This document shows positions 1-4,953 of a DNA stretch of 6,107 bases, piece after piece. Position 1 is the first letter of the stretch. Each line of letters starts with the position of its first letter. The notes beneath the pieces are model-generated. The model made no database searches. It worked only from the letters and a program-made list of their open reading frames with translations, and had not been told where the DNA came from. The stretch covers positions 1 through 6,107 of the forward strand of contig JAKSCW010000563.1 of assembly GCA_022360375.1 (NCBI GenBank), read 5' to 3'. Source of the stretch: Balneolales bacterium. Lineage in GTDB: Bacteria; Bacteroidota; Rhodothermia; Balneolales; Balneolaceae. The position numbers and the translations under genes were made by a program.

Positions 1-12
1 AGAAACGCAAAG

Positions 13-474
13 ATGGAAAATTTCGACAGAACCGTAAGTGTGCGAGAGCGCTATGGTAATGAGCTTGCAGACGTATTTTACACATTTTGTGAGGGATGTG
101 GAGTTTATGTTGAATTTAACGATGTCGTCGAGGATCACGTTCAAGACGAATATCAAGACGGTCGCATGTGCTTTGACTGTTTTGACATCACGGTTAATGA
201 GACCATCCACAATGCAGAATTTTCTCTTGGTTCTTCCTATCCATACACGATAACTGAAACTAACGAAAAAGGAGAAGAAACTTGTAAACCAATCTCAGAT
301 TCGTCGAGACGACTAGGTGGTGTCTCAATATGTAGGCATGCTCTGAGAAAAAGGATCATCACAGCTCCTAATATTAAATTGAGCTGTAAGATCGTCGTTT
401 ACGAAGTTGATGGGAAAACTCCCAAATTCGAGCGCACCGTTTCAAACTCAGGTTTATTTGAACGATGTGATTAA
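13..474 (+). CDS. Zinc-ribbon-like protein of unknown function
   Basis: I do not recognise this 153-residue protein. Two CxxC pairs (C26/C29 in CEGC and C53/C56 in CFDC) lie 23 residues apart, the usual layout of a zinc ribbon or treble-clef metal site. Further cysteines (C91, C107, C125, C152) are scattered through the rest. The stretch between the pairs is acidic, with many Asp and Glu. The C-terminal half has alternating hydrophobic residues suggesting beta structure (for example KLSCKIVVYEVDG near 122-134). No signal peptide or membrane segment is visible. The frame is open upstream to the window edge, so the ATG at 13 is the first visible start and not necessarily the true one. It is followed by a strong hairpin and converges on the minus-strand fibre block. 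A metal-binding regulatory role is possible but not shown. Confidence 0.65.
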   Translation: MENFDRTVSVRERYGNELADVFYTFCEGCGVYVEFNDVVEDHVQDEYQDGRMCFDCFDITVNETIHNAEFSLGSSYPYTITETNEKGEETCKPISDSSRRLGGVSICRHALRKRIITAPNIKLSCKIVVYEVDGKTPKFERTVSNSGLFERCD

Positions 475-487
475 ACTGAATATCATT

Positions 488-514
488 TTTCTTTTCACGC
501 AACGTGAAAAGAAA
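488..514. terminator. Perfect 12-bp hairpin after the zinc-ribbon gene
   Basis: TTTCTTTTCACG (488-499) and CGTGAAAAGAAA (503-514) are exact reverse complements around a 3-nt CAA loop. The hairpin starts 13 nt after the stop codon of the upstream gene and lies in a convergent junction. It probably marks a transcript 3' end or boundary; whether it works on one or both strands cannot be told from sequence. Confidence 0.6.
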
Positions 515-516
515 CA

Positions 517-535
517 AAGTCTGCCTTGTAGACTT
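517..535. terminator. 6-bp hairpin in the left convergent junction
   Basis: AAGTCT (517-522) and AGACTT (530-535) pair around a 7-nt loop, directly after the 12-bp hairpin. The right arm overlaps the stop codon (534-536) of the small minus-strand ORF. It is weaker than its neighbour, and its role as a 3'-end signal is inferred from position only. Confidence 0.35.
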
Positions 536-764
536 AGTTAGCATTACGGTCAAAAAAAGCATTACGAACGATACATTTATCATTAACTTCAAGATCGTCT
601 TCGAGGCCTTTTTCACGTAAGTGATCTTCATAGAAAGCCCACTTCAAACGAAAGTCTTTCCGGGTGATCCAATCATCCCAGAGGTTGTAGCGTTTGAGAT
701 ACCAATCCCTGTGAATAAATGTGAAAATAAGTGTCTTTCTTTGAAGGTTCTTGGTGGAGTACAT
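534..764 (-). CDS. Small Trp-rich hypothetical protein
   Basis: A 76-residue ORF with an ATG start lies 44 nt downstream of the fibre stop on the same strand. I do not recognise it. It is rich in charged and aromatic residues, with four tryptophans in a short stretch (HRDWYLKRYNLWDDW then RLKWAFYEDH, residues about 18-48) and an acidic tail (EKGLEDDLEVND). That composition looks like a folded or peptide-binding small protein and is unlike a random antisense frame. It fills nearly all of what would otherwise be a 334-bp gap between 474 and 809. An overlapping plus-strand frame looks less protein-like. It may be co-transcribed with the fibre. It could still be a chance ORF. Confidence 0.45.
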   Translation of the reverse strand: MYSTKNLQRKTLIFTFIHRDWYLKRYNLWDDWITRKDFRLKWAFYEDHLREKGLEDDLEVNDKCIVRNAFFDRNAN

Positions 765-801
765 CTTTGTATAATGAAAATAAAATCTTTATCGCGTTTT
801 T

Positions 802-818
802 TGGAATTTTATCTTCCA
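802..818. terminator. Short hairpin over the fibre stop codon
   Basis: TGGAA (802-806) and TTCCA (814-818) pair around a 7-nt loop that contains the fibre stop codon (809-811, TAA on the minus strand). The stem is only 5 bp, so it is reported mainly because other gene ends in the window also carry hairpins. Confidence 0.25.
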
Positions 819-2275
819 GCTATACTTGTTATTTGAAAATCATCACCCGGTGCAAAACTAACGTTTTTATGATTTGTTCCATTAACTGTGATAGGTCCGC
901 CAACGTTAAACACCCAATCAGTCATCGCCACATCCAACAGGTTAGGATAAACAGTAAACTGCATTAAGCCCTGAGATGGTGATGACAGTGTAAACACCAT
1001 CTTATTTTTCCCTTCTGGTGAATCTTGTAAAGTGACGGATCCGTTGCCTAGTGGTAGAGTTCCGCTCTCAAGAGCTTCCTCGGTGAGGTTAAACTCACTC
1101 GTCTTAACATACTGTCCACCGCTACCAAAAACCTCGACCTGGGTCGTCGTCTCAACAAAGAACCTCCTGTTCGAGTTTAGAACGCCAAAGTTATAAGTTT
1201 CAACACCGTCACTCTCTTTGTTGAGTGAGATTGTAAACGTGTATGTTCCAGCAGTCTGGTTCTCGACCCTGTGGTCAACAATACTCACGCCACCACTCGC
1301 GAAAGAAAAAATACAATCGAGCCTAGGCGCGAGAGCTGCACTAGGTAATCGATAAGTCGTCGTTACCGTGACCGTCGCTTGACCGCTTATTGAAAGTGTA
1401 TCCGACGTGACATTAGCTGTAGCAATCGAAATGTCGTTCCCCTCAGTACGAATCACACTCCACGGAGCTATAGGGGTATAAGCGGCGCTAGAGGTTACCT
1501 CCACTTCGTTTGAAAGTTCTGCAAGAAAGTTACTGTTCAACGTTAAACTTTTCGTAATCTCTGTATCCACATAACCTTTCGTGGCTGGTTGATTTTCTGT
1601 GGTCGGTGGCTGCACATTTTCAATAGTTTGAAATCCCACGTTTAATGGTCCAGTCATAACACCTGTCCCATCAAGCTTCAAATACCGAGAATCAGCATAA
1701 GTTGTGTTGATTGCATCAGCATCATCTTGAGGAACAGGAAGATTCGTAATTCGAAAACTATCCGCATTGAGATTTCCTGTCATCGCATTAGCTCCATCCT
1801 TTCTCAAAAACGTGTTATTGACGTTTTGTAAGGTGGCAGTCGTTTGATTATCGACATAAGCCTTTGACGATGCGGCTGACGTGAAGGTTGGGACTGAAGG
1901 CAGTCCAGTTATGTTGTTACCATTCATGTTAATGGCGCCACCTACAGATCCACCGTTGACTCTTGAAAGATATGTTTGACCCGCGGTTTGAAATATTGAC
2001 GCGGTCTCATCAGCGATTGATTGATCCACGTAGCCTTTCGTCGCGGCGGTATCATCGGAGGCACCCGGCGCAGGTGCTTGAAGGTTTTCGATTTTGTGGT
2101 TGTTCATACTCACATCTCCGGTAAAGCTACTCGAGCCATCTCGACGCATAAAATTCGTGTCTACATATGTTTGTGAAACGCCACCACCACTACCACCACT
2201 CTGTGTGATAGTTCCTCCAGATCTAATTCGATTCCCGTATGCGTCGGTTGTGACACCAAATTTGTTCACTGGCAT
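809..2275 (-). CDS. Fibre-like capsid spike protein with shaft repeats
   Basis: This 488-residue protein is built like a viral or phage fibre. The N-terminus (MPVNKFG, 1-7) is followed by a Gly/Ser linker (about 19-33), which would suit a flexible tail docked on the capsid vertex. Residues 37-236 hold four imperfect repeats with the pattern Y-[VL]-x-x-x-(F)-x-[RK]-x-DG-x3-[FM]TG-x-[VL]-x-[MV]...I-x-N-L...AATKGYVD, seen clearly at YVDTNFMRRDG, YLSRVNGG, TFLRKDGANAMTG and YLKLDGTGVMTG. Such repeats are known in phage tail fibres and in Polinton/adintovirus fibre-like proteins, where they form trimeric shafts. Residues 240-488 are Thr/Ser/Val-rich and beta-predicted, probably the receptor-binding head. 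No signal peptide or membrane segment is seen. The gene lies 47 nt downstream of the protease on the same strand. The fibre assignment is by architecture; the receptor is unknown. Confidence 0.8.
   Translation of the reverse strand: MPVNKFGVTTDAYGNRIRSGGTITQSGGSGGGVSQTYVDTNFMRRDGSSSFTGDVSMNNHKIENLQAPAPGASDDTAATKGYVDQSIADETASIFQTAGQTYLSRVNGGSVGGAINMNGNNITGLPSVPTFTSAASSKAYVDNQTTATLQNVNNTFLRKDGANAMTGNLNADSFRITNLPVPQDDADAINTTYADSRYLKLDGTGVMTGPLNVGFQTIENVQPPTTENQPATKGYVDTEITKSLTLNSNFLAELSNEVEVTSSAAYTPIAPWSVIRTEGNDISIATANVTSDTLSISGQATVTVTTTYRLPSAALAPRLDCIFSFASGGVSIVDHRVENQTAGTYTFTISLNKESDGVETYNFGVLNSNRRFFVETTTQVEVFGSGGQYVKTSEFNLTEEALESGTLPLGNGSVTLQDSPEGKNKMVFTLSSPSQGLMQFTVYPNLLDVAMTDWVFNVGGPITVNGTNHKNVSFAPGDDFQITSIAGR
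1568..2167 (-). repeat. Four degenerate shaft repeats within the fibre gene
   Basis: Fibre residues 37-84, 101-142, 154-194 and 197-236 are four copies of a 40-48-residue unit. Each starts with an aromatic/Leu anchor before a DG turn, continues with an MTG/FTG or GGA step and an N-x-I-x-N/G-L segment, and three end in (A)x-[TS]K-[GA]-YVD. Copy 2 has lost the DG and MTG residues (VNGG..VGGAIN), and copy 3 ends in TTYAD. The repeats are conserved at protein level and diverged in DNA, which points to old duplication under selection. Confidence 0.7.
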
Positions 2276-2290
2276 ACCTTCAGTTTTTTG

Positions 2291-2306
2291 TATTACTTAT
2301 GTAATG
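2291..2306. terminator. Short hairpin between protease and fibre
   Basis: ATTAC (2292-2296) and GTAAT (2301-2305) pair around TTAT, extended by a possible T-G wobble pair. It sits between the protease stop and the fibre start, so it could act at the protease 3' end or in the fibre leader. The stem is short, and the function is inferred from position. Confidence 0.25.
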
Positions 2307-2317
2307 CAAGGATTATA

Positions 2318-2331
2318 TTATTTTAAAATAA
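2318..2331. promoter_or_regulatory. 14-nt palindrome at the protease stop
   Basis: TTATTTTAAAATAA is a perfect palindrome with no spacer. It contains the protease stop codon (2323-2325) and lies 43-56 nt upstream of the fibre start on the minus strand. It could be a TATA-like element for the fibre, part of the protease 3'-end signal, or simply AT-rich sequence. Confidence 0.3.
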
Positions 2332-2751
2332 ATTCAACAAGCACTCCTCAAAAGACTCAAGACATATATTATTTTTAAACTGATTAAGTACATGCAGGCA
2401 GAGATGACCGCAGATGACTTGTTCAGGTGACTGAATCTCATATGTTGAGTACATAACACCTCTTTTACCAAGATATTCTTGCAATTCCAGCGGTGGTTGC
2501 AGGCCAAAGCTATCAAAATATAGCTTAGTTGCACCATCCTTGAGGTAGCAAACCCAATGCGTTCCACGTCCAAAAGTGTCGTCTAAATTGATGATACCAC
2601 ATTCTTTACGCTTTGCTCGCTTTGGAAGATTGTCGCGCATAAAAACCCCTCGTATAGGTATTTTGAGCATGTCGCAAGCATTGATTAATTCTACGTTGGT
2701 AAGTGGTTTGTTGGGGAGTATTAATCCATCAACATCTATTTGCTGTGCCAT
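2323..2751 (-). CDS. Adenain-like virion maturation cysteine protease
   Basis: This 142-residue protein is a C5-type (adenovirus protease, adenain) cysteine peptidase, which cleaves precursor capsid and core proteins inside the assembling virion. The active site is readable: His65 in GTHWV, Asp80 in YFDSFG (the position of the acidic triad residue, Glu in human adenovirus), Gln107 for the oxyanion hole and Cys114 in ICGHLC. The Gln-to-Cys spacing of seven residues is the same as Gln115-Cys122 of the adenovirus enzyme. The upstream NLDDTFGRGTHW block is typical of Polinton-type and related proteases. At 142 residues it is much shorter than adenovirus adenain (about 204), as is usual in Polinton-like elements. 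It starts at an ATG next to a divergent TATA-rich promoter and leads into the fibre gene. Likely substrates include the basic core-like protein at 4954-5448. Confidence 0.9.
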   Translation of the reverse strand: MAQQIDVDGLILPNKPLTNVELINACDMLKIPIRGVFMRDNLPKRAKRKECGIINLDDTFGRGTHWVCYLKDGATKLYFDSFGLQPPLELQEYLGKRGVMYSTYEIQSPEQVICGHLCLHVLNQFKNNICLESFEECLLNLF

Positions 2752-2801
2752 AATTTTTTATATATATATAAAGATATAATTATTAATCCTTATATCAGAT
2801 C
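2752..2801. promoter_or_regulatory. Divergent TATA-type promoter region
   Basis: Only 50 bp separate the ATG of the protease (minus strand) from the ATG of the 106-aa gene (plus strand), so both promoters must sit here or inside the neighbouring coding sequences. The centre is TTTATATATATATAAA (2757-2772), a perfect 16-nt palindrome that reads as a TATA box on either strand. It lies very close to the protease ATG, so the minus-strand transcript would have almost no leader if it used this box in the usual way. Confidence 0.55.
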
Positions 2802-3122
2802 ATGCCTGTGCACAAATTTATTACTCCACAGCGAAGTAGCAATCTTCGAATTGTTTACGCGCAAAAAGATATGAAGATTGGGTGGGATCCCAAGATGTTA
2901 AGTCTAGGTATAGAGGCAAGCATAGCTCAAACACCAATCTTCGTATCACTACCGCAGGAGTTAAGGCATCGTCGTTTAGGTCTCATCAACTCCATCATTG
3001 CTGAGAGCTGTGACGATATCATTGTTTCGATAGGTGTTATTTCAGATGCAAGTCCACAATCCACACATAAATCACATGTTTTAATTCAGAAAGGCACACC
3101 ACTTTGCATATTAATGATGTGA
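2802..3122 (+). CDS. Small MPVxKF-tagged protein, unknown function
   Basis: A 106-residue protein I cannot assign with confidence. It opens with MPVHKF, nearly the same as the fibre N-terminus MPVNKF, then a short basic linker and a mostly hydrophobic/beta-like body (for example TPIFVSLPQEL at 47-57 and DDIIVSIGVIS at 71-81), ending VLIQKGTPLCILMM. The last part recalls the closing strands of the trimeric dUTPase fold (the ..KKGDRIAQLI.. segment), but the dUTPase catalytic motifs (SAGxDL, PRSG, uridine-binding GxID) are absent, so enzyme activity is unlikely. No membrane helix or signal peptide is evident. It is the first gene of the plus-strand block, 50 bp from the protease start and 33 bp from the next gene. 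A small capsid-surface or cement protein is a reasonable guess. Confidence 0.65.
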   Translation: MPVHKFITPQRSSNLRIVYAQKDMKIGWDPKMLSLGIEASIAQTPIFVSLPQELRHRRLGLINSIIAESCDDIIVSIGVISDASPQSTHKSHVLIQKGTPLCILMM

Positions 3123-3140
3123 AAAGATCTAAAACTTTTC
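3121..3140. terminator. Hairpin at the end of the 106-aa gene
   Basis: GAAAAG (3121-3126) and CTTTTC (3135-3140) pair around an 8-nt loop. The left arm begins inside the TGA stop codon (3120-3122), and the next gene starts 16 nt after the right arm. It is a candidate 3'-end signal for this gene. Confidence 0.4.
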
Positions 3141-3155
3141 TAGACTAAGATAAAG

Positions 3156-3872
3156 ATGGAGTATTCACATGAGATGCAGGCAGAAAATTATATTGAATTA
3201 GGTCAACGATTACGAGAGGAATTGTCGCCAACACCATCAGCGCCTCCCCCTTCACCTAGTGATAGTGGTGGTTATCCCATTGCTCATGCAACGCGGTTGC
3301 ATAGCATCAATCAAATGATCTCCGAGCTTGAGAAAGAAAAATCTGAGCGTGAAGCTCTTGTAAAGAGGTACAAGAAATTTAGGAGCGCAGCACACGTTGT
3401 CGATCATTCTTGCACAACCTTAGCGGTGGGTGCAACAGCGGCCGGACTTGCGGTGTTGACAACAATAGTGGGAACTCCGATAGCGGTTGCTATTCAATCG
3501 ACTGGCTTAGCTTTTGGGTGTGGTACTCTCTTTGCGAAGTATGTTTTTAGGAAGACTTCAGTCAAAATCAAAAAGCATGCAAAGATTGTGGAAATCTGTC
3601 AATCCACACTTCAAGATGTTCGAGCTGAAACTTCAAAGGCATTGTCCAATGGTCACGTCTCAGATGAGCAATACAGGCTTTGCCTCGATCTGCATCGAAA
3701 ATTTGAACGAATGAAGAAAAGAGTACAGACACGTGCTGAGGCGAAAATTTCAGACCTTGAACAGCAAAATGCTTGGATGGAGCGAGGCAGGAAGGATGCG
3801 ATCAAAGAGATTGAAAAAAGTCTATTTCGACGAAGTTTTTCGAAACGAAGCCAAACTTCGGTTTCAACCTAA
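3156..3872 (+). CDS. Two-helix membrane protein with PSAP motif
   Basis: The 238-residue protein resembles a family I have seen in Polinton-like elements and invertebrate genomes, without known function. An N-terminal Pro/Ser-rich segment (24-41) contains PSAP at 27-30, the P[ST]AP late-domain motif that in many viruses recruits Tsg101/ESCRT-I. A charged coiled-coil segment follows (about 48-76), then a Gly/Ala-rich hydrophobic stretch at 86-128 that fits two tightly packed membrane helices around a TPIA turn. After a basic patch (RKTSVKIKKHAK, 132-143) comes a long helical region with the characteristic SKALSNGHVSDEQYRL block (160-175) and a second coiled coil (180-222). This membrane-hairpin-plus-coiled-coil layout suggests a virion or host-membrane protein used in entry or release. 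M1 is preferred over M7 because it fills the gap after the upstream hairpin. The last codons overlap a hairpin. Confidence 0.75.
   Translation: MEYSHEMQAENYIELGQRLREELSPTPSAPPPSPSDSGGYPIAHATRLHSINQMISELEKEKSEREALVKRYKKFRSAAHVVDHSCTTLAVGATAAGLAVLTTIVGTPIAVAIQSTGLAFGCGTLFAKYVFRKTSVKIKKHAKIVEICQSTLQDVRAETSKALSNGHVSDEQYRLCLDLHRKFERMKKRVQTRAEAKISDLEQQNAWMERGRKDAIKEIEKSLFRRSFSKRSQTSVST
3842..3865. terminator. Hairpin at the 3' end of the membrane-protein gene
   Basis: GAAACGAAG (3842-3850) pairs with CTTCGGTTTC (3856-3865) with one bulged G and a 5-nt loop. It lies in the last ten codons of the membrane-protein gene, ending 4 nt before the stop codon. Function is inferred from position, matching hairpins at other gene ends in the window. 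Confidence 0.35.
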
Positions 3873-4022
3873 AATTTGGTTTTCGAGTCAAATTTCGATT
3901 GAAATTCGATTGAAAATTGCTTTGAAAATTGCTTTGAAAAATGACTCAATTTTCAACTTAAATTCGAGTTGAAAAACGATTTAATACTTTCCAAAACCAT
4001 ATTCAAATAGACGAATAAGACA
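3873..4022. repeat. Repeat-rich AT intergenic region
   Basis: This 150-bp gap, the longest on the plus-strand side between co-oriented genes, is low in complexity. It holds two adjacent copies of TTCGATTGAAA (3894-3904, 3905-3915) followed by two of ATTGCTTTGAAA (3916-3927, 3928-3939). These are flanked by the inverted pair GAGTCA (3885-3890) and TGACTC (3942-3947). A perfect 9-bp hairpin follows: TTTTCAACT (3950-3958) with AGTTGAAAA (3967-3975), loop 8 nt. It probably combines the 3' end of the membrane-protein gene with the promoter of the DUF8207 gene; protein-binding repeats are possible. No ORF of note is seen. Confidence 0.6.
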
Positions 4023-4940
4023 ATGAGCTTTATCAAAATAAGCGACCCGAAAAGGAGAGATGAGATCATCCAAGAATATCTTCGAACCAAGAGGTCGATA
4101 CAACAGCAGTCGTTTGACAAGATTCTTGAGGACAAAAACATCTACACAAAGCAAGAAAAACTATTCAAACCTATAATCGATGCGCAAAAAGACCAGAGTG
4201 AAAATTTGCAGAAAGAGTTGCAAAAAGTGAGCACGGTGCTCGAACCGTTGAAAATGCTACCAGAAGCAGCTCCACTACCGATTGAGGTGCCTAAATTTGA
4301 TGGGATGAATTTAGGTGCTATGCCATTAAAGGCAATTTCAGATTCAATGTCCACTCGAGATGGATACGACAACATAACTGGACTAACTGTCATTGATGGT
4401 AAGTTCTATCTAGGTGATAAAGAGGTCACCATCGATGGAAACGACCTCATTATCAAGACCGTTGATAAAGACGACCACCCCATCGAGAGCAAAAAATACA
4501 AAGGTACACCAGGGCTTTGGTCGCTGATCGTATCGAAGCGACCGATTGATGAAAGCTACAACAAGGAAGACCTCGCTAAGTACAGTGAAATTATGCAGCT
4601 CACGGATGCCATACGTAGTGAAAAGAAACCGAACACACATAAGGGCAGTACCAGGGCTCAAAAGTGGAAAATTTTGGGTCCCATTTGGAGCCAACAGAAA
4701 GGTAAAAAGGCAAGATCCCCGCATCCACGGACGAGTACCCCGAAGAAAACTGGCAAAGGGGTTGAGTTGTTACCATCAGACCCTGATCTGTTAATTAAGA
4801 TGCTCAAACTAAACTTTGCGAGTAATCAAGCTGGAAATACGGGTCTGCGCAATAAGATCGTAACTATTTTAGACACACTGATGGACATGAACATATTGAA
4901 TCACGAAGATTATAAAAATATTAACTCGGGTATTAAGTAA
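4023..4940 (+). CDS. DUF8207-type protein, probable minor virion component
   Basis: This 305-residue protein matches, from memory of the family, the DUF8207 proteins abundant in arthropod and other invertebrate genomes and in Polinton/adintovirus elements; its biochemical role is not known. Order of parts: an N-terminal charged helical or coiled-coil region (about 8-75), a Pro-rich hinge (79-91), a beta-rich domain (118-172) with the signature KYKGTPGLWSLI (158-169), an LAKYSEIMQLTDAI helix (184-197), an RAQKWK motif (211-216), and a basic linker (225-246). The C-terminal helical domain (247-302) opens with GKGVELLPSDP and contains the NTGLRNKIVTILD block (272-284). It is a soluble protein with no signal or membrane segment. 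Only 13 nt separate it from the basic core-like gene, so the two are probably co-expressed; a capsid-interior or assembly role is an inference from that context. Confidence 0.8.
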   Translation: MSFIKISDPKRRDEIIQEYLRTKRSIQQQSFDKILEDKNIYTKQEKLFKPIIDAQKDQSENLQKELQKVSTVLEPLKMLPEAAPLPIEVPKFDGMNLGAMPLKAISDSMSTRDGYDNITGLTVIDGKFYLGDKEVTIDGNDLIIKTVDKDDHPIESKKYKGTPGLWSLIVSKRPIDESYNKEDLAKYSEIMQLTDAIRSEKKPNTHKGSTRAQKWKILGPIWSQQKGKKARSPHPRTSTPKKTGKGVELLPSDPDLLIKMLKLNFASNQAGNTGLRNKIVTILDTLMDMNILNHEDYKNINSGIK

Positions 4941-4953
4941 GATCAGTAATACA

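Noticed and set aside
621..836. Plus-strand ORF of 71 aa between the left gene and the fibre
   Set aside because: It overlaps the fibre end and the more protein-like minus-strand 76-aa ORF, with no recognisable features.
2094..2378. Plus-strand ORF of 94 aa over the fibre start and protease end
   Set aside because: It runs antisense through two recognised genes; the Pro/Leu run comes from the fibre Gly/Ser linker codons.
2802..3122. Functional dUTPase
   Set aside because: Only the final strands look similar; the conserved substrate-binding and catalytic motifs are missing.
4410..4724. 104-aa minus-strand ORF antisense to the DUF8207 gene
   Set aside because: It lies wholly inside a recognised gene on the other strand, and its Phe/Val/Leu-rich product looks like a shadow translation.
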